A DNA stretch of 7,034 nt from Acetobacteraceae bacterium (GTDB lineage: Bacteria; Pseudomonadota; Alphaproteobacteria; Acetobacterales; Acetobacteraceae). The position numbers were made by a program, and so were the translations under genes. The notes under the pieces were generated by a model. It searched no databases, was not told where the DNA came from, and worked only from the letters and a program-made list of their open reading frames with translations. Numbering within the stretch: position 1 is the stretch's first letter; every line of letters starts with the position of its first letter. Positions 1-5,661 of the stretch are shown here, piece after piece. The stretch is from assembly GCA_947476855.1 (NCBI GenBank), contig CANJSR010000264.1, forward strand, positions 1 through 7,034, in the 5' to 3' direction.

Positions 1-793
1 GGATCTGCTGCGTCTGGCGCAGCACGTCGGTTTCGATCTGCGCGCGGGCCTGGGTCAGCGCCGGCTGGATCGGCGTGCGGCCGATCACCTCTCGCATCGA
101 GCTTTCGGCGACGCCGCGCACCAGGAGTTCTGGACTGCGGGCGTTGAACAGGAAGTTCGCGGCGTTGTTGACGCGCCAGAACACTGCGACGTCGATGTCG
201 ATGATGTTCTCATCCCCCGTCAGCATCAGGCTTTCGCCGGGCACGTCGCGCACGGACTGATCGCGCGCGACCTGGGAGCGGAAGCCGATCTCGGTCCGGT
301 TGATGCGGGTGACGGTGGGTTTCTCCACCCGCTCGATCGGCCAGGGCAGGTGCCAGTGCAGGCCTGGGGGGGTCCAGTAGACGTATTCGCCGAAGCGCAG
401 CACCACGCCCTGTTCATCGGGCTGGACTCGGTAGAACGCGCTGCCGCCCCAGATCGCCAGCACGCCAAGGCCGAGGGCCGCGATACCGCGCCCGCCGGCC
501 ATGCGCCCGCCTCCGCCGCCCATGATCCGGCGGACGGCCGACTGAAGCTGCGCGATCAGGCTGTCGAGGTCGGGGAACGGACCACCGCCGCCGCCACCGC
601 CGCCCTGGCCGCCGCCGAAGGGGCCGCCGGGCCGACGTGGGGGATCATTGTCGCCACCACCGCCGCCCCATGGGCCGCCGGGTGGAGGCCGGTTACCACC
701 GCCGGAGCCGCCAGATGAGCCTCCGCCCTGTGAACCGCCTTGCGAGCTACCGGGATTTCCCCAAGGGCTGGGACCGCCATTGTTCCAAGGCAT
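1..793 (-). CDS. hflK: HflK, SPFH/band-7 membrane protein (5' part; C-terminus beyond window)
   Basis: HflK pairs with HflC in the inner membrane, and the complex surrounds and modulates the FtsH protease. The visible 264 residues begin MPWNNGGPSPWG. A Gly/Pro-rich cytoplasmic tail fills residues 1-72 with long glycine runs. A DLDSLIAQLQSAVRRI segment follows (75-90), matching the short helix before the membrane in HflK proteins. One membrane span lies at about 102-120, and the SPFH domain starts with YRVQPDEQGVVLRFGEY (121-137), followed by PPGLHWHLPWPIERV (142-156). About 120-150 C-terminal residues should be missing, judging from usual HflK length. ATG at 793 is the only good start; an AGGAG (807-811) sits 13 nt upstream, a rather long spacing. 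hflC would be expected past the left edge. The gene is divergent from mrp. Identification is firm; only the fragment is visible. Confidence 0.95.
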   Translation of the reverse strand, partial: MPWNNGGPSPWGNPGSSQGGSQGGGSSGGSGGGNRPPPGGPWGGGGGDNDPPRRPGGPFGGGQGGGGGGGGPFPDLDSLIAQLQSAVRRIMGGGGGRMAGGRGIAALGLGVLAIWGGSAFYRVQPDEQGVVLRFGEYVYWTPPGLHWHLPWPIERVEKPTVTRINRTEIGFRSQVARDQSVRDVPGESLMLTGDENIIDIDVAVFWRVNNAANFLFNARSPELLVRGVAESSMREVIGRTPIQPALTQARAQIETDVLRQTQQI

Positions 794-921
794 GGGTCTT
801 ATGAAGCTCCTGTCGCGTCTGTTTGGCGTTGGCCGTTGGCGGAACCACGGCTCACGCCATATAGGGGGCGCGTTCAATTCTGCCAGCGTTTATCCGATGG
901 CGATGAAAGGTTTGCAACCCA
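794..921. promoter_or_regulatory. Divergent hflK/mrp upstream region
   Basis: This 128-bp non-coding stretch must carry promoters or leaders for both hflK (minus) and mrp (plus). On the plus strand, a weak sigma70-like pair is TTGGCG (836-841) and TATAGG (860-865) with an 18-nt spacer, 4 of 6 matches each. On the minus strand, TTGCAA followed 17 nt later by GATAAA is comparably weak and would serve hflK. The mrp ribosome site is AAAGG (906-910), 11 nt before the ATG. Neither promoter is strong enough to call with certainty. Confidence 0.3.
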
Positions 922-2067
922 ATGACGACCCCCTCCGCCGACTCCCTCCGTTCGGCTTTGCGTGAGATCAAGGACCCGCGATCCGGGCAGGACATCGTCG
1001 CGGCCGGTCTGCTGGAAGGCATCCATGTCCGTGATGGGATGGTCCAGGCATCCCTGCTGACCGACCGGGCGCAGGCCGCGGCGATGGAGCCGGTGCGCCG
1101 GCAGGTGCAGGAGGTGCTGGCCCGCCAGCCCGGCGTGCGGAACGCAACCGTCGTGCTGACGGCGCACAAGGGACCCGCGCCGATCCCGCCTAGGCCGGCG
1201 CCGGCCGGCGGGCATGGGCATTCCCATGGTCCGGGTTCGGGTCCCGGGGGCGCGAAGCCGCCGCTGCTGCTGCCGGACGTGAAGGCGATCGTCGCCGTCG
1301 CATCGGGCAAGGGCGGCGTCGGCAAATCCACGGTCGCCGTGAACCTTGCTGTCTCCCTCGCTCGGCAGGGCCACAAGGTCGGGCTTCTGGACGCGGATAT
1401 CTATGGGCCAAGCCTGCCGCGGATGGTGGGGGTGAGCCGGAAGCCGGAGGTGCGGAATGAGAAGATGATTCCGCTTCAGGCCTGGGGGCTGTCCTGCATG
1501 TCGATCGGGTTCCTGGTGGATGAGGAAACCCCGATGATCTGGCGCGGCCCGATGGTGATGGGCGCGCTGGAGCAGATGATGGGTCAGGTGGAGTGGGGCG
1601 CGCTGGACATCCTGATCGTGGACATGCCCCCCGGCACCGGGGATGCGCAGTTGACGATGGCGCAGCGTGTGGCTCTGACCGGGGCGGTGATCGTGTCCAC
1701 CCCGCAGGACATCGCGCTGATCGATGCGCGCCGTGGCGTGAAGATGTTCGAGAAGACGAATGTTCCGGTGCTGGGCGTGGTGGAGAACATGAGCTTCTTC
1801 TGCTGCCCGAACTGCGGCCACCGGTCCGACATCTTCGGCCATGGTGGAGCGCGGGAGGAGGCGAAGCGGCTCGGCACCGAGTTCCTGGGGGAGATCCCGT
1901 TGTTGCTGGATATCCGCGTGGCGGCGGATGGGGGAACTCCGATCGCGGCTTCCGCCCCTGAGAGCGAGGGGGCGAAGGCTTATGACGCGCTCGCTCGGCG
2001 GGTTTGGGAGAAGGTGAGCGGGACGGGGGTGGCCCGGGGGGCTGGGCCTCGGATTGTGATGGGGTGA
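922..2067 (+). CDS. mrp: Mrp/ApbC (NBP35-type) Fe-S cluster carrier ATPase
   Basis: This cytosolic P-loop ATPase is thought to hold an iron-sulfur cluster at a dimer interface and pass it to apoproteins. It has 381 residues. A DUF59/MIP18-like domain spans about 6-83. A linker rich in Pro, Gly and His follows (84-115) and contains GGHGHSHG (96-103). The ParA-like ATPase domain spans about 119-365. Its deviant Walker A is GKGGVGKST (129-137), LLDADIYGPS lies at 155-164, DMPPGTGD at 234-241, and the cluster-binding C-P-N-C is at 295-298 within MSFFCCPNCGH. The domain order and length are normal for bacterial Mrp. ATG 922 is preceded by AAAGG. The gene diverges from hflK and converges on the patatin gene. 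In many alphaproteobacteria, from memory, mrp and hflK lie close but in the same direction. No key residue is missing. Confidence 0.95.
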   Translation: MTTPSADSLRSALREIKDPRSGQDIVAAGLLEGIHVRDGMVQASLLTDRAQAAAMEPVRRQVQEVLARQPGVRNATVVLTAHKGPAPIPPRPAPAGGHGHSHGPGSGPGGAKPPLLLPDVKAIVAVASGKGGVGKSTVAVNLAVSLARQGHKVGLLDADIYGPSLPRMVGVSRKPEVRNEKMIPLQAWGLSCMSIGFLVDEETPMIWRGPMVMGALEQMMGQVEWGALDILIVDMPPGTGDAQLTMAQRVALTGAVIVSTPQDIALIDARRGVKMFEKTNVPVLGVVENMSFFCCPNCGHRSDIFGHGGAREEAKRLGTEFLGEIPLLLDIRVAADGGTPIAASAPESEGAKAYDALARRVWEKVSGTGVARGAGPRIVMG

Positions 2068-2077
2068 GGCGGATGGT

Positions 2078-2102
2078 CTGGCCGCCCCGCTGGGGCGGTC
2101 AG
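2078..2102. terminator. GC-rich hairpin between convergent mrp and patatin genes
   Basis: CTGGCCGCCCC (2078-2088) and GGGGCGGTCAG (2092-2102) form an 11-bp stem with one G-T wobble and a GCT loop. It starts 11 nt after the mrp stop. The right arm contains the TGA stop codon of the minus-strand patatin gene (2099-2101). The plus-strand tail after the stem (ATCAGCTTCTTTGAC) is only mildly T-rich, so this is an imperfect intrinsic terminator for mrp. No T-run follows on the minus strand. It may end transcription or simply protect the 3' end. Confidence 0.5.
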
Positions 2103-3865
2103 ATCAGCTTCTTTGACTTCAGGTCAGTCTTCAGGCGAGCGATGATCGCCTTGGCCGCGATGTTTGAAACGCCGAAGGTGATCGCGGGGTTCAGCAAGGT
2201 TTTAATCAACGGCGATATCTTGAACTCACCCGTCAATGAGTGAAGCACTCTCTCCAATCGGTCGTCGGCGGGGTCTTCCAGATCCGCTGGATCGAACGCC
2301 CCCCTGGGCCAATCAGGTAGGGAAGTCCCGCCGACGCCGTCCACCAGCGGAATGACCGGAAGGTAGTAGGTGTGGCGGCCACCAAGCTGGTTTTGCTCCA
2401 GGCGCTTACCATTGGCGTCGCAGGCATGGTCGAGGCGGTCGTCGTCGTTCCATTTGTCAAACAGTGCGTTGTCGCCACGTAGTGTCAGGAACCGCCGCAG
2501 GTAGTTCTCCATGTTATGGCGGCCCAGCATGAAATCGTGGACCCGGTAGTCGCGTGCGACGAACCCGCCAAAGGCGCCCAGGGCAGACCCGGCCAGGGCA
2601 TCAGACCCGAGCAGGCGGTCGCCGTCGCGATGGCGATGGGGCACAAGCTGGAAGCGGCTGAAGCAGTTGGGATCGCCCAGCAACTGCATGTCGGCGGTCA
2701 AGTAGCGCGCTCCGCCGATGGCACTGCCGACCAGAGATTTCAGCACGTCGAGGAAGTCTGTCTTGGTCGGCTCCAGCCTGCGCGGCATGCTGGCCAGCGG
2801 GTCGATCATGAACAGGCCGCGTGTGGCCTTGTCTGGCTCCCGCGGGTTACGGCCCAGTAGCCCGGCGAGTTCCCGGTGAACGATCGAGATCGGATCAACG
2901 TTGAACATGCCGCCGTCGACGCTCACAAATTCGTAGGTCGAAGCGCCTGCCTCCACCACGTAGTCGGTCATGGGCTGGGGCCATTTGATGTCCGAGTATT
3001 TGATTGCGTCCTGCTGCGCGTAAAGCAACGGTCGCAGCCGGTAGTGATCGATCGGACGCTCCAGGCCGCGGGCGGGGAATCCAGCCGGAAAGGCGGCTGA
3101 ACCAAGCGAGTATTCCCCCATCATTTCATAGGATGCATACCCTTTTTCGACATCGCTCGGTCCCGCAACGACCCAGAACTCATCCTCCCGCTTTTGGTCA
3201 GGTTGCTCGTGCAGGTCGATCCCATTCGGCATGGCAAATCGGGCGAAATCGTCATGCTGCTCGAACATCGCGCCCTCGAACCCCTCGAACGCCGCGACAT
3301 CCAGGCGGTAGGGGATGCCACGCGTGTTCGCCAGGGTCACGGCCCAGCGAAACGGCTTGGTGAAGTAGGGGCGGTCGAGTTTCCGCACGTTCGGATCGTT
3401 GGCGTAGTCGGCAAGCGCCGAGACCGTCCGGTCGAGCACGGTGGCATTGAGCAACGACTTCGCTGGGCCATCCTGAATGTCGTATTCCGTTAGCATGGTA
3501 CCGACATCAAGGCGGTTGACCCAGATGTCGAACAGCATGTTACCGCGATCGTGCTGGTGGCTGGTGAGTTGGGCGTAGGTTTCACGGATATGCTGGATTT
3601 GCCGGCTGCTGATCAGCGCCAGCAACGTCGAGCAAACCGCGCCACCCGAAGCGCCGGCCGCGAACGGAATGCTGACACGATGCGGCGGATTGCGAGCGTG
3701 CCAAGCGTGCAGGGCCTCTAGCAGGAAATCGAGCGCGCCCGCCGTGTAGCTGCCGACCCCCACTGTCCCGCCCAGGACAAGACCGAGTTCAAAGGTCTGT
3801 GGTTTCGGTGCCGGGCGTTCCAGCGGGAAAAGCGCCTGGAGCCGTTCGATCGGAAGCGGGGTCAT
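2099..3865 (-). CDS. Patatin-like phospholipase family protein
   Basis: This is a predicted lipid acyl hydrolase with a Ser-Asp dyad; the substrate is unknown. Counting from the ATG at 3865 it has 588 residues. The patatin domain begins with LGLVLGGTVGVGSYTAG (27-43), a variant of the usual glycine-rich oxyanion loop. The nucleophile elbow is GASGG (71-75), with Ser73 catalytic. The Asp motif is VDGG (316-319), with Asp317. A DFMLGRHN segment (444-451) recalls the DF-LGRRN motif that I associate with long proteobacterial patatins. There is no signal peptide and no clear membrane span, so it is probably cytosolic or peripheral. An in-frame TTG at 3871 would add two residues, but AGGAGG lies 9 nt before the ATG and only 3 nt before the TTG. 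The gene stands alone on its strand. Its base composition is visibly less GC-rich than its neighbours', which may indicate transfer. Family is confident; biological role is unknown. Confidence 0.88.
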   Translation of the reverse strand: MTPLPIERLQALFPLERPAPKPQTFELGLVLGGTVGVGSYTAGALDFLLEALHAWHARNPPHRVSIPFAAGASGGAVCSTLLALISSRQIQHIRETYAQLTSHQHDRGNMLFDIWVNRLDVGTMLTEYDIQDGPAKSLLNATVLDRTVSALADYANDPNVRKLDRPYFTKPFRWAVTLANTRGIPYRLDVAAFEGFEGAMFEQHDDFARFAMPNGIDLHEQPDQKREDEFWVVAGPSDVEKGYASYEMMGEYSLGSAAFPAGFPARGLERPIDHYRLRPLLYAQQDAIKYSDIKWPQPMTDYVVEAGASTYEFVSVDGGMFNVDPISIVHRELAGLLGRNPREPDKATRGLFMIDPLASMPRRLEPTKTDFLDVLKSLVGSAIGGARYLTADMQLLGDPNCFSRFQLVPHRHRDGDRLLGSDALAGSALGAFGGFVARDYRVHDFMLGRHNMENYLRRFLTLRGDNALFDKWNDDDRLDHACDANGKRLEQNQLGGRHTYYLPVIPLVDGVGGTSLPDWPRGAFDPADLEDPADDRLERVLHSLTGEFKISPLIKTLLNPAITFGVSNIAAKAIIARLKTDLKSKKLI

Positions 3866-4050
3866 CGGCAATGTCCTCCTGTTGCCAAGCAGGTTGAAAC
3901 GCCGATCGTTCTTGTGTCAAGTAAGTAAAAATGTCACCTAATACTTGTATCCTACCCTGGTGGATATCTTAAGCCACACCCCCGTTGCCCCCAACCCCGC
4001 CGCATGGCACCGTCCGCCGCAACGGAAACCCAAGCTTATCGGACAGTCTC
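3866..4050. promoter_or_regulatory. AT-rich divergent upstream region between patatin gene and nudC
   Basis: This 185-bp stretch contains the only clear AT-rich island in the window (about 3908-3970). TTGACA is readable on the minus strand (3920 to 3915), pointing toward the patatin gene, but no TATAAT-like hexamer follows at 16-18 nt. Two direct TGTCA copies start at 3915 and 3932, 17 bp apart, and CAAGTA (3918-3923) is inverted as TACTTG (3942-3947). These could form an operator, but the repeats are short. The second half (3971-4050) is GC-rich and holds no gene that I can support beyond a 16-codon ORF (4004-4054). Confidence 0.35.
3875..3880 (-). promoter_or_regulatory. Shine-Dalgarno AGGAGG deciding the patatin start
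   Basis: On the minus strand the order is AGGAGG-ACA-TTG-CCG-ATG. The spacing is 3 nt to the TTG and 9 nt to the ATG, so initiation at the ATG (3865) is favoured. It is the strongest ribosome site in the window. Confidence 0.75.
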
Positions 4051-4977
4051 GTGACCCTGATCCTGGCCAGCCGGCCCAACGTCTATTCCTGCTCCCCCCT
4101 CGACCGCATCGCCACGCGGCGCGAAGACCATGCCTGGATCGAGCAGGAGCGTCACAACCCCGACAGCCTCTATGTCCCGGTCTGGCGCAACCGCAACCTC
4201 GTCGCCGGGATGGAGGCGAACAGCCCCGAGGCTGTCTACATCTCGGGCGCCACCGCGCAGGCGCTGCACATGGCGGGCGGCCCCTGGGCCTTCCTCGGCC
4301 TGCTGGATGGCAAGGCCGTCTTCACCATCGACATCAGCGTGGCCGAGGACCCGATCCCGCTGCTGCCCGAATCCGTCGGTCAGTTCGTCGACCTCCGCTC
4401 CGTCGGCTGGGGCGTCGCTCGGCCCGAGGCCTCGGTCCTCGCCCATGCCCGCGGCCTGATGCACTGGCGCGCGCGTCACAAGTTCTGCGGTGTCTGCGGC
4501 GGCGTGTGCGAGATCAAGTCGTCCGGCCACATGATGCAGTGCACGGCGTGCGAGGCGCAGCATTTCCCCCGCACCGACCCCGCGGTCATAATGCAGGTGC
4601 ACCAGGGCGACCGCGCGATCCTGGGCCACTCCACTCGCTTCCCCCGCGCGGCCATGTATTCGACGCTCGCCGGCTTCGTCGAACCTGGCGAGACGCTGGA
4701 AGAAGCGGTCCGGCGGGAAGTGCTGGAAGAAGTCGGCGTCACCTGCGGCACCGTCCACTACCACTCCAGCCAGCCCTGGCCCTTCCCCGGCAACATCATG
4801 CTCGGCTTCTATGCCGAGGCGCTGAGCGAGGAAATCACGATCGACCCCGAGGAACTGAAGGACGCCCGCTGGTTCTCCCGCGATGATATGCGGAACTGCG
4901 ACAAGCTGGGTTTCGCGCTGCCGCGCGTGGACAGCATTGCCCGCCGGCTGATCGAGGACTGGCTGGTCGCCGGCTGA
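4051..4977 (+). CDS. nudC: NudC-type NADH pyrophosphatase (Nudix hydrolase)
   Basis: NudC enzymes cleave NADH to NMNH and AMP, and in E. coli they also remove NAD caps from RNA 5' ends. From GTG 4051 the protein has 308 residues. The N-terminal domain contains SCSPLDR (13-19). The zinc ribbon has cysteines at 146, 149, 164 and 167. The Nudix box (208-230) is intact: G208, E214 and REVLEEVG at 222-229. SQPWPFP (240-246), the NADH-specificity signature, follows directly, but its usual closing Ser is Asn248 (SQPWPFPGN). The start is uncertain. TTG 3985 is also in frame, but it lacks a Shine-Dalgarno and the extra 22 codons look non-coding (a TTA codon, Pro-rich, no conserved motif). GTG 4051 has a weak GGA 7 nt upstream. 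The stop overlaps the next gene's ATG by one base, so the two are probably co-translated. Confidence 0.9.
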   Translation: MTLILASRPNVYSCSPLDRIATRREDHAWIEQERHNPDSLYVPVWRNRNLVAGMEANSPEAVYISGATAQALHMAGGPWAFLGLLDGKAVFTIDISVAEDPIPLLPESVGQFVDLRSVGWGVARPEASVLAHARGLMHWRARHKFCGVCGGVCEIKSSGHMMQCTACEAQHFPRTDPAVIMQVHQGDRAILGHSTRFPRAAMYSTLAGFVEPGETLEEAVRREVLEEVGVTCGTVHYHSSQPWPFPGNIMLGFYAEALSEEITIDPEELKDARWFSRDDMRNCDKLGFALPRVDSIARRLIEDWLVAG

Positions 4978-5426
4978 TGACCGACCAGCCCGAGATCCTG
5001 ACGATCGGATACGAAGGCTGCACCATCGATGGCGTGCTGGAAACGTTGCGCGCCGCGCGAGTCGGGCTGTTGCTCGACGTCCGCGCGGTGGCGGCGTCCC
5101 GCAAGCCGGGGTTTTCCAAGCGCCAGCTCGCAGCGGGGCTGGACGCGGTGGGTATCAAGTATGTGCATCTGCAAGGACTGGGCACGCCCAAACCGGGCCG
5201 AGACGCGGTCCGGGCGGGTCATCCGGAGCGGATGGAGCCGATCTTCCGCGAACACATGACCTCCGACAGGGCGCAGGCGGAACTCGCCCAGGCCCGCGTC
5301 CTGGCGCGCGAGCAACGTTGCTGCCTGCTGTGCTTCGAGCGCGACCATACGACCTGCCACCGCCAGTTCGTGGCCGAGATGATCACCGATGAAACCGCCC
5401 AGGGGATCGTGCACCTAGCGGTGTGA
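4977..5426 (+). CDS. DUF488 domain protein
   Basis: This is a 149-residue member of the DUF488 family, whose biochemical role is not settled. Family hallmarks are visible. TIGYEG lies at 9-14. LLLDVRAVAASRKPGFSK (31-48) carries the conserved Asp-Val-Arg and the Ser-x-x-Pro-x-Phe. LGTPKP is at 68-73. The C-terminal CLLCFERDHTTCHR (116-129) has Cys119, Glu121, Cys127 and His128, which could form an active site or metal site. Length is normal and there is no signal peptide or membrane span, so it is cytosolic. The ATG shares its A with the TGA of nudC, and no good Shine-Dalgarno lies close by (GAGGA is 18 nt away), so translation probably depends on coupling to nudC. The pairing suggests a nucleotide- or RNA-related job, but that is inference. 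Confidence 0.88.
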   Translation: MTDQPEILTIGYEGCTIDGVLETLRAARVGLLLDVRAVAASRKPGFSKRQLAAGLDAVGIKYVHLQGLGTPKPGRDAVRAGHPERMEPIFREHMTSDRAQAELAQARVLAREQRCCLLCFERDHTTCHRQFVAEMITDETAQGIVHLAV

Positions 5427-5447
5427 TGGGTTTGCAAGGCTCCCATT

Positions 5448-5559
5448 CCGTCATGGCCGGGCTTGTCCCGGCCACCCACGCACCGTCCGTCGTACTACCG
5501 AGACACGTGTGGTGGACAGGCCATCGGGCGGGTGGCCGGGTCAAGCCCGGCCATGACGG
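5448..5559. repeat. Inverted-repeat palindromic element (REP/BIME-like) between convergent genes
   Basis: A 30-nt arm (5448-5477) returns inverted at 5530-5559 with 29 of 30 matches, across a 52-nt spacer. Each arm is itself a hairpin, GGCCGGG-n5-CCCGGCC, at 5455-5473 and 5534-5552. The outer flanks continue the inversion imperfectly (TCCCATTCC before, GGAGAGGTGGGA after). This is the kind of short extragenic palindrome that occurs in many copies in alphaproteobacterial genomes and yields spurious MAGLVPATH / KPGHDG peptides in six-frame translation. It lies between the 3' ends of the DUF488 gene and ampG, the usual place for such elements, and may block read-through or stabilise mRNA ends. 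Confidence 0.85.
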
Positions 5560-5588
5560 AGAGGTGGGAGTCGCAGGCGGCCCTTACC

Positions 5589-5606
5589 AAAATCCGCCCC
5601 GGCGGA
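5589..5606 (-). terminator. Probable intrinsic terminator of ampG
   Basis: Read on the minus strand, TCCGCCGGGGCGGA (5606 to 5593) can fold as a 5-bp stem with a CGGG loop, or 6 bp with a tight GG loop. TTTT (5592 to 5589) follows at once. It lies about 56 nt past the ampG stop codon. The stem is short but GC-rich, and the T-run is in the right place. Confidence 0.5.
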
Positions 5607-5631
5607 GAGAGCGGACGCCCGCTGCCTGCAC

Positions 5632-5645
5632 CAAGCCCGGCCATG
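5632..5645. repeat. Degraded half-copy of the palindromic element
   Basis: CAAGCCCGGCCATG is identical to the inner part of the right arm (5542-5555), in the same orientation. It lies 17 bp beyond the ampG stop codon. The opposite half-arm is absent, so it looks like a remnant of an earlier element or of a deletion between copies. Confidence 0.55.
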
Positions 5646-5661
5646 CCACGGAGTGCGCGCG

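Noticed and set aside
556..780. Ala/Val-rich minus-strand ORF inside hflK
   Set aside because: It is an alternative-frame reading of the glycine-coding GGC repeats at the hflK 5' end. The hflK frame continues correctly through this region.
874..1842. 322-codon minus-strand open frame opposite mrp
   Set aside because: It is antisense to a clear Mrp gene. Its translation is rich in Arg, His and Pro with no recognisable domain, as expected for a shadow of a GC-rich gene.
2099..3865. Patatin gene as a CBASS-type antiphage effector
   Set aside because: No CD-NTase, Cap2/Cap3 or HORMA/TRIP13 gene lies next to it. Its neighbours are mrp and nudC, so there is no defence context.
4036..4764. 242-codon minus-strand frame opposite nudC
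   Set aside because: It is antisense to nudC, rich in Gly, Ala, Asp and Arg, and has no domain.
3945..4886. 313-codon plus-strand frame overlapping nudC
   Set aside because: It runs in another frame across the whole Nudix gene and encodes Arg/Pro-rich low-complexity sequence. nudC carries all the family motifs in its own frame, so this is a shadow, not a frameshift.
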